A DNA stretch of 64,000 bases from contig JH720295.1 of assembly GCA_000231825.2 (NCBI GenBank), positions 1,878,352 through 1,942,351 of the forward strand. Direction: 5' to 3'. This DNA comes from Tetrahymena elliotti 4EA. Its lineage: Eukaryota > Ciliophora > Oligohymenophorea > Hymenostomatida > Tetrahymenidae. The notes beneath the pieces are model-generated. The model was not told where the DNA came from and did not search any database. It was given only the letters and a program-made list of their open reading frames with translations. Each line of letters starts with the position of its first letter. Positions within the stretch are counted from its first letter, which is position 1. Positions 1-12,400 of the stretch are shown one piece after another. A program made the position numbers and the translations under genes.

Positions 1-2813
1 TTATCACAAAAAGATAATTAATGAAAGTAAATTTAGATAAAGTATTGCTTTTAAAATTAAATTTATTCCACATAAGACACTTAAACAAATCATTAAGAAT
101 TTATTAAAATGAAACATTTTGCTGATTAAAATTTATCATAAACCATGTTTGTAATATACTAATCTCCTAAGTTTATATGCCTAGTTTCTTAATTTTTTTA
201 ATAAGCCCAATGAGATTTCATTAAAACTATTTATTTAAAAAAATGATATTCAAAAATAAGTAGCATTTGTGGTCAAAGAAATTTTTTATTTTCTTTTAGA
301 TTCGAATATTTGATGTATTTGACTTTTAAAAAAACTAAATATTTGAAAAATTAAATATTTATTACAAGGATCTAAATCTTGAAAATTAGAGCTGATTTAA
401 ATTAGATATAGCTTATTATAAACTTAGAAGACCTGGATCTTATAAGTTTATACCACTTTTTTTATTAAAAAAATATATTAATAAGTAAGTAAAGTAAATA
501 TATGAATTATTTTTTACTAAAAACTAAGCTATAAATATTTGAGTTTAAGACATTAAGCTAAACCTTAACAAATACCTGAAAAACCTTAATTATCAATTTT
601 ATTCCATCTATTTAAAAAATTAATTTAAAAAGTATTAAATAATATTACTAAACTTATTTTCTAAAAATATAGTTTTTACATAATATCAACATTCAAAGAT
701 ATAAGATTTGGGCACTTGGATATAGCTTAGCCTAAGTATATTGCTCCTTATGGACTAATATCACATTAACTTTAGAAATATTAAATAATTGAATAGTATT
801 TGTTGTTAAAAGATCTTAAAAAATTTAATTTCTTAATTATGATATTTATATTTTTTAATTTAAGGGATGTGAGTAGAGGTTACAGTGAATACTGAAATAT
901 CATTAAAATTATATCTTTGAAATTAAATCCCTCAAGCAGATTATCTCCTTTAAATCATTTAAAGAATGAATATTTTTCAAATTTTAGAAGAAAAAAAAAA
1001 ATTTTATTTTTTTACCTAATATTGATTTCAAAAAATTAAAGATTAGGACAGCCAGTAATATTCTAACTTAGATCTAACATTCCATCTTCATTAATTTTAT
1101 TTAACCTTTTTACAAATGTTTTATTTAATTTTTTTAAACTTAAACTTTAAATTAAAAAAATAAAAAATAGTTTAAATTAAAATGAGGTAAAATATTTTTT
1201 TTGAATTCGTCACAAATGAAATAACTAATAATTTTATTTATAACTTTTTACTAAAATTCAAGGTTCAAATTAATAAGATTATGGCATTTCCCAATAAGAG
1301 AACATAAGCTTGAAAAACCTTAATTTTGAAAGTAATTGGAACTTTTTATTTAATATGGAAAAATTGTAAAATAGATATTTATTAAGAAAGAATAAAATAT
1401 TATATTTTAATAAATTAATAAATACCAACCTTGATAAGAGCTCCAAGCTAGTAAGATTACTTTTTAAAGAAGAAATCAAAGTTTAAAATTAGTTATCAGT
1501 CATTCCAATATTTCTATTTTAATAAATTTGATTAACTATTAACATGTTTTTTAAAATTTTGTTTAAGTTATTAGTAAAAATAGATAAAAACAATTTAAAA
1601 AGAAAAGAAATATCTTACCTAATAAAAAGATTCAAGTTTTCAAGATTTTAACATTTTTCTAAGGCAGAGCATAAAAGTTATATGTCTTCATCTACTTTTT
1701 CCTTACTGTTTTAAAATATTTTATTTGATTCATTATGGAAATATAATAAATTAAAGTAAAAAGGAGAATTTAATTAGTAAAAATATAAAATATAAAATAT
1801 TAATTTTATTATGATTTTTTAAACAAATTTTTGCTACTAAAACTTACTTAATTTTAAGCTTAAGTTACGAAAGTGAAGGCAAATCAGAGTTTAAAAACTT
1901 TTATTTAAAAAAAGTTTTTGATATCATTTAACAATGCAATCAATTACTTCTTCAAGTTAAATATGATCATATTGCTGTTTAATCATTTATTTTTTTTAAT
2001 CAGGGAGTTATGATTAAGATATCAAATTTAATAAATATTATTAATAAAAAATTATTATGATTCTGTTTCTTTTTTTGAGCAGAAAAAGCTAAAATTAATT
2101 CAAATTAAGTTTCTATCTGAATTTATGCATAGTGTAGACACTAAAATGAGATTTCAAATTTTACAAAAACTGATCAAAAATTTTTTAACATGCTGATTTA
2201 ATTCAATTGTAAAATTTATCAAAGCTTAGTTTCTACATGAATGATTTAATTGAAATATCATGCTTAAGAAAAATCATCAAAAATTTTCTGATTTAAATAA
2301 TAATAAAAGAATTATAAATTATTATTACAATAAATGTAATTTAAAGAACTATTTTTTTAATATTAACAGTTTTGATTTTCTAAGCTATTATATTTTATAA
2401 AACTTCATGAATAATACTAAATATTGTTAATCTTCATTAATTTGCTCTTATTCTGAGGATTTTACTCTCAAAAACTTTTGAGTTATAATAAATTAATTAA
2501 AAAAGTTTATGCATTAAATAATTTTTTAATTTTAAATAATACACATTAAATTTAATTAGATTAGAAAAAGAAAAATAACATTTAATATCTTTTTTATAGT
2601 TAAATAAATACTTTTATTTTTTATAATACATTATTTTCTAAATAAAAAAATATAAAATTAAAATATTAAAATTAATATAAAAAGAAAATAAAAATAAATT
2701 CAAATATTATTAAAATTAAAAGTTAAAAGTCAAAATTTATTAATTTTTTATATATCTTAGCAAGTTGCTGACTAAATAAAAATGCAGCAACTAAAAATAT
2801 TTTAAATAGCATT
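1..2813. other. Gene-free AT-rich stretch
   Basis: I see no supportable gene here on either strand. The sequence is dominated by A and T runs with no conserved motif. Because only TGA is a stop in this genetic code, moderately long open frames arise by chance and are not evidence of coding. No tRNA B-box (GGTTCGAATCC type) was found. Confidence 0.6.
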
Positions 2814-4468
2814 TCATTTTGATTAAATTTCATAGACTAAATAAGGTATTTATCCCATCATAGTATTCGTACCATTATTTGAAATAGGTCTTGCAATTTA
2901 TGAATCAGAGAATATAAAATCTTTAGTATCAACACAACCATTGACTCCTGCATAACTAAGATAAATCTAATCAGATGTCAATGAAAGGGTGTACTAATAT
3001 TTTGGGTTAAGTTTTAAAGCTTTATCTAAAAATATGGTTGCCATTTTATTTTTAAATTATATTTGACTCGATAATTATATTTATTACTTTAGTATCAGCT
3101 TTAATAAAAAAAATATTTAGAATGAAATTTTAATAAAAATAAGAATAAACTTTTTCTTCAGCAATCTTTCCTTCACTTAGGCAAATAGTAAGTTTAGGAG
3201 GCGAAGGAAGAGCACTTATATTTTAGACTTCAAAAACACCAAATCCTATGAGCCATATGTCTTTTTCAAACATATTTTCACTTTATTAGAAAGTAATTGC
3301 ATTAATTCCATCTAGTGTCCAGTTATCTACAAAATATCCAAATCTATTTTCACCAACTATTTATCTAGGTGTTTCAAAAGTTACGCTTAACAATTTATTT
3401 TTAAGAGAATTTAAATCATCAGCACACTTTTACATCCAATACCTAGCCTCTCTATCTAATAAAACAGAGCTTTACATAATTCTATCAACTTCTTTATTTC
3501 TAAGAATATCTCCTAAACTTTCTATTTCGCCTATTATATGTTTATAAAAAATGCTAAGTTTATTGATTGTAAATAAATTTTATTTATTATCCAATATTTA
3601 TTTTCTTAAAACTATCTTGTGCTTATAAACGTTAAATTTTGTTTTAGAGAAAGGCTCCAAAAATAATAAATAGTTTTTATTTTTTATTGAAATTAATAAA
3701 GAAGATATTGATTGATTTTTAGTAAGATATTTGCTAATTAATCTTTATTCTTTAAACTAGATTTTTATTTAATCACAACAAAATTAAATATCTTCTGAAA
3801 TACTTCACTTTAATGTCTTTAAATTTATTTAATTCAATATTTAAAAAATATATTTCCTTCATTTTAAACTTGAATTCGAAGTATTTTGATTGATTTAAGC
3901 AATTAGCAAATGCTTGATTTATTTAATAATAAACTATTCAAAATATAATTTTTTATAATTCTTGATAAGGTTTTAATTAATTGAATTGAGTACCATCATA
4001 TCCAATAGACATCATTGGCATGAACTTTATGAGGTCTTTTTCTATATCATTTAGATTTAATACTGGTTAATTTATTTTCTCTAGCAAAACTTCAAATGCA
4101 TCTCCTACAAAAATATCTGCATCTTCCAAAAGCTTCTTCATTTACTGTTCTATGGCAAATTCGATATTTTCAATTGATTTCTTTAACTAGCTTATAAAAT
4201 TCTTAAATCCTATGATAATCTATTTATGCTATTTTAAAATGTCACACCCGCTATTTCCTAGATCTTCTATATTTTTTGGGTTATTTGCTTTATTTAATGA
4301 TTTAATCAATTCCTTCAGAGGAACACATTATTTAACATGATCATTATGTTCTTGTAACAAACAATGAGAACATATGATTCCCCTCTTAGGACAGTTATAA
4401 TTTATACAGCAAATATTTCTAGGATTATCCTGATGCCCTTTTTATTCACAATAGTAAGCTGCCTACAT
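2814..4468 (-). CDS. B-box zinc finger and PHR-domain protein, 467 aa, 3 exons
   Basis: Exons on the minus strand are 4468-3994, 3794-3151 and 3098-2814, which sum to 468 codons ending in TGA. Residues 7-44 form a B-box-like zinc site with C7, H12, C21, C26, C33, C36, H41 and H44. A charged, probably helical region follows. The C-terminal half resembles a PHR domain: a GINAITF strand, then WLIGFGVFEV, and near the end an NGTNTMMGQIP segment, which matches the NGT..GQIP signature of PHR domains. PHR domains are beta-sandwiches found in Pam/Highwire/RPM-1 ubiquitin ligases and BTBD proteins. No RING is visible, so ligase activity is not implied; a scaffold or substrate-binding role is inferred. 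Both intron phases agree with the domain reading. The start is the first Met in frame and an additional upstream exon cannot be excluded. Confidence 0.8.
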
Positions 4469-6105
4469 CTATTTTTATATTTTATTTATCTTATATGTCT
4501 TAGCTTATTATTCTATTTAAAATACTGATTGACTTTCAAATATTATTTTTATTTATTATCTTAATCCACAATTTTTATAAAGAATAGCTGTTGTATCATA
4601 AGATTGTAAGATAAACAAATAAATAAATTATAACAATAATATATTTTCTTGCAATCAAAAAATTTCTATTAAATACTAAATAATCTATCTATTAAAAAAT
4701 TAATTATAAGAAATATATCTTATTAATTCTAATTTAAATAAATTTTTCTATTTTTATTTTTTAAAAACTTCAAATATTAGATTCTTTTTCAATAAAATCT
4801 TAATTTTAATTTAAACTCTAAGCTGTTCAGTTCATCATTAAATAAAAATTAATTTTCTGGGTTATAAGTTCCATAATACTCAAATATAAAGAATTAAATT
4901 CAATTTTACCAATAATTATATCCAATAAAAAACAACAAATTAATCCAAAAAAATAACCTTAATTTAATATTTATAAAAATTTTAAAAGTTATGAAAAATG
5001 AATAAACAAATAAATTTTTCAAGAACAGGTATTTTATTGAAAATGTCTGTATCTTTTTTTTATTATTTATGGAGGTAATTTAATAATAAATTGTCTGGAA
5101 TTATGAGATAAAAGAAACTCAAAGTGTCCTCTATAAACAGTATTTTTAAGAGAAAGTTAATTAAGAATTTAGAATATCTTAGAAATAAGAAAAATTGAAT
5201 ATGTTTTGGCCTTTCTGTAATGTTAATTGCAAAAGAAGATAGTTTTAATTAAAAATAGAAGAAAACTAGAGTTATTTACTACATAAGTGAATAGATTTTA
5301 ATTTAAGAAAATGAAAATATGATTTGGTTTCTATTTTTAAAAGCAAATTGATAACTTATGATGGCTAATGAAAATATAAAAGATATGAAACAAATAATTA
5401 CTATATAAAATGGTTGGTTGTTTAATGCATATATATGAAAGATATATAAATGAATAAATTATATTTAAGGAATGTGTATAAAGTGAATTTATTATTTTAA
5501 TACCTATAAATTATAATATTTATTATTTGTTTATTTTTAATGAATGCAAATAGAATATTGTAAAAAATAATTAAGTATTTAAAATAGTGAACATAAATAT
5601 ATTAAGTATTCAATCAATTCAGATAGAAATTGCGATTTTTATTTTATTTTATTATTATTTTTTATTTGTTTATTGTTGATTGCTCTTTCTCTTGTGGTTA
5701 TTATTACAATTTATTTATTTTAGCATCCCATTTTCAAGCTACACAGTTTTTAATGATTTGTACTAATTAATAAGTTTATTTAATGCTTTATTATTTTTTA
5801 TTTATTTTTTTATTCCTTCATTTATTGGTTTATTTTATTAGTTGATAGTGTTGCTGTCATTTATTGATAATATTTTTGTTTAATTGTTTATCAGAAAGCT
5901 TGAATTTATATGAATACATGGGCTGAGAGAGTGTTAATTTCAGATGAAAATGAAACATTTGCCAACTAATGAGAAGATAAATCAGAAGAGAAGGAAGAAT
6001 GGAGGGGGGGAGGTATTTATTAAGAGATAATTGAGAATTTTTTTCTTTGAAAAAAGAAGATAATTTGTAATTAGTAGGTAGTTGAATGAATAATTAATGA
6101 CAAAA
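4469..6105. other. Intergenic region between two minus-strand genes
   Basis: No gene is seen. It contains the 5' flank of the B-box/PHR gene and the 3' flank of the Rab gene. A polypurine patch with seven consecutive G lies at 6004-6010, about 100 bp beyond the Rab stop codon, which is unusual in such AT-rich DNA. Confidence 0.6.
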
Positions 6106-6774
6106 TCAGCAGCAAGTACCATTGTTGTTGCTTTATTTTGTTTTATTCGATCCAGAACTACCGTTGGAAGTATTTGCTTTCTTGAGGTTAATATTTTATG
6201 CGACCTATTCTTAATACTAGGCTTTTAGCTTTTCAATACCACCTTTTTTATCTATAACTTTTCTAACAATCATTTCAAAAACTTAATCAACATTTGAATT
6301 AGTTTTTGCTGAAGTTTCAATGTATTCTATTTAATATTTCTATGCCTTTTATAGAGCAGCTTAAAACTCTACTTTTCTCTTTTCTTCTAAATCACTCTTA
6401 TTGCCTACTAAAACCATAATTACTTTTGTCAAGTCAGCATCTTTCTAAAGATCTTAGATCCAATACTCGATTTTATCGAAAGTTTCAAACTCTGAAATAT
6501 CAAAAACGAGGAGAGCTCCGTCTACAGATCTGTAGTAATTTGGGGTGATAGTCTTAAAACGTTCTTAACCAGCTGTATCCCAAACCTAAACTGTGACAGG
6601 GATATTTTCTATAGTAATTTGCTTTTATTTATATTCAACTCCAAGAGTTGTGACAAAGTTTCCTGCATATTTGTCGTCTTTGTATCTAAGTAACAATGAT
6701 GATTTTCCTACACCTGATTCACCTAATGTTAGGATTTTAACTTTAGCAGCTCCGTCGCTTGCACCACCGTTCAT
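6106..6774 (-). CDS. Rab-family small GTPase, 222 aa, single exon
   Basis: A complete Rab is readable with TAA/TAG as Gln. The nucleotide-binding motifs are in order: P-loop GESGVGKS (18-25), the switch I threonines near 42-43, WDTAGQE (65-71), NKSD (125-128) and TSAK (154-157). The chain ends in GTCC just before TGA, the double-cysteine tail that Rab geranylgeranyl transferase modifies. Membrane attachment is therefore expected, and the protein should act as a GTP-dependent switch in vesicle traffic. Known Rabs usually have GDSGVGKS in the P-loop; here D is replaced by E. The C-terminal hypervariable region is rich in N, S and Q. The sequence is Rab1/8-like in general but I cannot assign a subfamily. 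It lies less than 3 kb from the TBC gene cluster, but a functional pairing is only a guess. Confidence 0.95.
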
Positions 6775-9483
6775 TTACTTTCTTTGTTTTTTTCTATATT
6801 TTTTCTACTTTTTTATAATTTAACTATGCCTATCAGCAACTATAATTCTATTTTATATGGACGCTTTTGTCAGGTTTTCTTTCAAATTACTTTGGTGGAT
6901 TACCAGAAATTATTTTGTTTATTTTTATTGTTGGTAGTCTGTCGATTGATCAATCTATTTAACTCAGTAATGTCTGCTTTGTTCAAAACTTTTAAGCCCT
7001 TAAATACGTTCTTAAGCTTCCAAATGTTAATCTAATTTTATAATAAAAAATTGATTTTTCAATCTTGCTTTTTGTCTATCTTGATAGCTCTTAAAGTGTT
7101 TGAATGTGAGAGAGAAATAAAGAAATACAAAGTTTTTTTTGCTGATTTTGTTGTTTGTTTATAAATTTTTTTTACTTTTCTATTTTCTCTTTTTTCAAAA
7201 ATAAATCAAAATTTTTAATTAATTAATTAATTTATTTATTTGTCACTATTTTCCTTTCCTACTTGTTAAATTTCTTAATATGATTATTTATTCATTTCTT
7301 TCTTTCTTCTTTTTTTGCATGTAAATTTTCATTTAATTTTTGGTTTCCTTTTCATTTCTTTTTTTATTCATTAATTCTTAATATTTTGATTTTTCGATTA
7401 CTTCATTAAGTCACTTAATCTTAGACAAAGCATTTCATTTACGACTTCAAATTACATTTATTTATAGGCTTGCTTACGTCCACCGTAAATCAATGAACCA
7501 ACTCTTCTTTACTTAATCATTTATAAATTAACTTTTATCAAGCCAGCATCAAAAATACAAAGATGTTCAAACAATAATCAATTTTTTTGTTTCAAACTAT
7601 TATTAGTTATTTCTGATGAATCAAAACCATAGCTAATTTAAATTTTGAAAATAAAGAAGATATTCTATGCAATTTATCTTAATAAACATCCAAACTAAAT
7701 ATTATTCATATTTTACTGATACTATTATTAACATTATAACAAAATATTTTGAGGTGATTCTTAGGTTAGAAAAAAAATAAATTTTTAAGAAAAATAAACT
7801 TTGGGAGAGTGTTTCAGATATTAATTTTAAGATTTATCAAATTACTTTTTATCAGATTTTAATACTCTCTCTCTCTGCTCACTCTAGATAATAGTTTGAT
7901 CATCAGCTCAAAAAATAAAATAAAAAATCCAAAACTAAATATATTTGAACACACTCTTATTAATTTATTTAAAAGAATCATTCATACAATTCAAATTTTT
8001 TTCAAATACTTTTAAAGAATTTCTAACGATTACTTCAAATTAAACCAAAGATTTTCTTACTTGATGCAAATTAAATATCCACCATAAAGTAATAGTAAAA
8101 AATATGAAGTAAACGATTGATTTAATGATATTATTAAATCTAAAACTCACGATTACATGAATTAAATTTTATCTATTTCTTTTTCAGAGAATATTTTTTA
8201 TCCTCAACTATTCCTTAGTGATTTCTAACTTTTCTATTAATCTTGTCTATTTCCTTTAATTTAATTAGTTTCTTTTACCTAATGTTTATCCTTAATTTAC
8301 TCTCTATAATATTATTAAAACAAATAGAATAAACAATAATAAGGCAAACAGATAAATATCTTCTTTTAACTTTCTCAGTATCCTATTTCTATAAACAATC
8401 ATGGGATATTTGTTTTAAGTTTATTTAAAATTAAATGCTAATAAGAAGCAATAGAAAATATAAATAAATTAATTTATTTTTAATAGAACTATTCACCCTT
8501 TTCTATTCAAAATATTTAGTTTTTTTCTATTTAATATTTTGCATTTAAATAAAGGTTTTGATTTTCTTTGTTAAACTTTGAATCTTTGAAAACATTCAAA
8601 AATACATTCATTTTCTTTGAAATAGATGAATTTTTAGAAGAATTTCCTCCCTTTTATAATTTAAACATGAGTTACTATTTATTTTAAATTACTTGAATAA
8701 ATCAAAAATTTAATTTTGTTCAATAAATATCTACATTAAATTCCTTTGCAGAATTTATGTTAATTACAAACATTTCTTCAAAACTTCTTCAATTTAAAAA
8801 TAGTATGGCTTAACTTTAGATAAAAATTTAAAAACTTTAAATATAAAATAAAATTCTATTAAAATATATTATAGATTAAATAATCGAGTTTGATGATATC
8901 TTGAAAACTTTACTTTTAAATTAAAATAGCCATTTACTTTTATTCTAAAATTACTCTTAGCTTGAGCAAATAACTTTTTAATTTTATTTATAAGAATCAT
9001 TTTAGAGGATTTATTATGTCTTTTCTTATTCTTCGATTGGTTCATGCAAACATAGCTAGCTCAAAATTTGTGAAAATCTTTACAACATATTTTAATTTCT
9101 AGATTATTTGATTTTTCTATTTATGTTAAAAAACAAAAATAAAAGCATAAAAAAAATATCAGTAATAATTAATAAATGCAATTTTTTAGATTAATTATAA
9201 TTTGTTTTTTTTGTTTTAAAATAAAACATTTTTAAATAATCAAGACAAAAACATTTAAAATTTTAACTTATTTTCAGATATTTTTACCAATAAATTGCTT
9301 TAATATTATGGATATTAGAATACTATTATGTGCTAGATATTTGCTGTTTCGACTGTTAACAGTTTGAATTAAATCTTTATCAAAAATTAAAATTTGCAAA
9401 TTTTTCAAAATTAATTAATTCTGCTGAAAGCTGAAAAACTTAATTTATCTTTTGATAAAATCTAGTGGTAAAAACAAATAAAG
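6775..9483. other. Intergenic region between divergent Rab and TBC gene A
   Basis: This 2.7 kb should hold the 5' regions of both flanking genes, which are transcribed away from each other. I see no gene. A short CT-repeat occurs near 7867-7885. Open frames near the Rab start on the plus strand are antisense shadows or chance frames. Confidence 0.6.
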
Positions 9484-12400
9484 ATGAATTTTCAACTAAG
9501 CAAATAAATAAAGAGCAAAATAGGAAATAAAAATCTAGAATAAACAAGGAATGATATAGAATAGATAACTGAGCTAATATAAAATTATAGGGATACAGGG
9601 CATAAGGATATAATAGATTAGATTCTTTAGAAAATCTATTAATTGCCTAGAGTTGTCAAAGGATTAATTATAGATAGTAACTGGCTTTAAATAGATAAAA
9701 ATAATATCGAAACAATAGATGATGCCTAATATTTAAACTTTGTCTTTTGGTCTATTTGTTTATAGAGAATTTATAAAAGGATTGAGCATCTTAAAGATAA
9801 TAAAAAAGATTATGATAGAGATAACATAGAAACTGTAAATAATTATTTCTAAAGTCTAAAATAGATTGTTTTGCAAAGTGAAAATGATGTTATAAGTGAT
9901 ATTACTTTAGATACTTTAAATCCAAGCTAATAGCTAGGTCAGTTGAATAATAATGATTAGTTTATTTTAACGAGAGAATAAATTCAAAGCCTTGAGTTTA
10001 TTTTTCAAAAAAAGGAAAAAAAGATATTATTAATTTAGACATCTTCAGGAATAAGAAAGTGTTCACTTCTTTAATAAACTAGTGAACGTGGTGGTTTTTG
10101 TGGATTTTTAGTTCAATCTTAAAAATTTAAAGAAGGAAAATCATACAAATGGGGTGAGCCTTATGATTTTGTGTTTGAAAGTTTAGAATATTATGAAGAA
10201 AAAGAAAAGTATAAAGATTATTCTGAAAAAAAATCAGAATCTAAAGATGGGAAAAATAAGGACAAAAATTTCCAGTCATAAATGTCTCTAAAATGGACTC
10301 GAAAAGATTCTTCTTATAGAATTTTAATTAAGTAAATTATATATCATTTACAAATAAGATTCAATTTACTTTATTTGAGCATACATTTTCGTAATATCCT
10401 TATTTCATTATTACAGCTCCTATTTGTTACTAATAAAACCAAAATATAAACTGTAAAATGTTTGATACTTAACAAGGCTAACATTTTTTAAAGCTTTATT
10501 CAAAAATATTTTATTATTAATTATTAAACTTGTTTTGTTCAAATTTTATGTTAAGCTAATTTAAGAAAATAAAGTAGAGTGATAAAATATTTAATATACT
10601 AATAGGGAAAAGAATAATTTTTAAGATTGCTAATATGTATACTTGCCTGATAAATGTGCTAAGCAAGTTCAGAATTATCTTATTTATTAGAAGCTAATCA
10701 ATGAGAAGTATTTTACTAAATAATCTGTGATAACTCTATTTTAGACGGTAGCTAAAAAATTCAAGTAGAGGATAAGTTCAGTATGTCTTAATTACTTATA
10801 AAAAATAGAGGAATTGAAAAAGAAAGAATCTTCTACTCTTGAATAAGAATAGAACAGTAAATTATTTTTAAATCAACAAAATATTTAAAATAATTATTAT
10901 GATGACCTATTGAAATTTTAAAAAATGAAAATATTTAATTTAATAAAAATTAGGTAGATTGTAAGAGCCAAAAATAAAATAATAAATTTAGAGAGATTCA
11001 GAGAATAACTTAAATGAGTTAAAAAAAGATAATAAAGACAAAGACAAAGAATCTAAAATAGATAAGAAACAATAGATGGTGATCCAACAGCAAAGATAAG
11101 AGTAAGAAGAAAAAAGAGCAAATTCTCTTTTCAGAAGTGATGGAAAGATGCTATCCTTAAGTAGAATGGATTATTAATAAGATAATTAAATGAGCTAAAT
11201 AGATTTTTCAAAAGTTTAAAGATTGAGATAAGAATAGGAATTGTAAAATAGAAACAATAAGTAATTATCAATATAAGAAAATTTAAAAACATTTGAATAG
11301 AATTCTCAGTTTGCAAAAATGTTAGGAGATGATTTAATTAACGAATCAAAATATAAATTTGAGTCAGAACAAGTTTAAATAGAAGGAAAAGCAATACAGG
11401 TCTTAGAAGTTGAAATATTTTCTACTAGTGAATCTGAATCTGCCCTTGAAGATCTTAAAAATTCATTCAATTTAATTTATCAATATTCATGCATAGAAGG
11501 AGAGTCATATAAAGTGCTTTAATTAGATAAATAATATCAAATTGAAAATAGTGAGATGGATTTTTAGAGGTAACTAGATTGCTTTTATAAGTATAAACTT
11601 TCAAACAATAATGCCTTCTGCATCACTTAAGAAATATTCCACAAAAAAAGTGAGAATGATTTGGATTTAGGTGATAATATATTTAATTTAGAAATTTGTA
11701 TAAAACCAAAATCAGCTAAAGAAGATGATGAAAATTGGGGAATTTATAAGCTCGGGTAATTTCTTTGTAAACTGACTATTTTCAATTAATTTTATTTTTT
11801 AATTTCTTAGCTTTAATGAGTATCTCAAGAATGTTGAAGGGAATGACTATTGGCTGATAACATAGATTAAAAATCCTTTGGACTAATAAGGAGAAGTACA
11901 TTATGCATTTCTTCATTTGATAATATTTGAAAAGGAACACAAAAGCTATTTTGAATACATTCAAAATCTAAAAAAGAAAGAATAATACTTTTAATGTCCT
12001 TTTTATAACGACTGTGTTGCTTTGCCTTATTTTAAACCTGAACAAATTATGCTTGTTTATAATCTTCTTTCTGTATTTAAATACGAAAAGAATTTCTTGA
12101 ATTATTACAGAGTAATTTTTCATTTTAATCTTATTTTTGATAAAAAATTATTCATAAACACAATTTAGTATGACGAAGCTGAATATGAATTAAAAACTTA
12201 AGATTAGTAAAAATCTATTACTGAATTTTATGGTGATATAAGGACTCTTTTTTACTTTATGTATAAGAGTTAGGCATCAAAGTCTTTGGCTTATCTTACT
12301 TTTTAATAACAAATATGGTTAAGGTTTGAAGACAAACTTCATGAAAATAATTAAGATGTAAAATATTTTTTATAATTCAAAAATAAAAAATTGATTTTAT

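Noticed and set aside
1279..1479. Minus-strand hydrophobic frame of 66 codons
   Set aside because: It consists of leucine, phenylalanine and asparagine from AT-rich sequence, with no motif and no neighbours to support it.
6593..7035. Plus-strand frames overlapping and following the Rab gene
   Set aside because: They are antisense to the conserved Rab coding sequence or run into its promoter region, with no recognisable product.
10961..10991. A 31-nt intron in gene A
   Set aside because: It is shorter than any other intron in the window. The alternative intron 10857-10953 has a GTAAAT donor and the same phase as the equivalent intron of paralog B.
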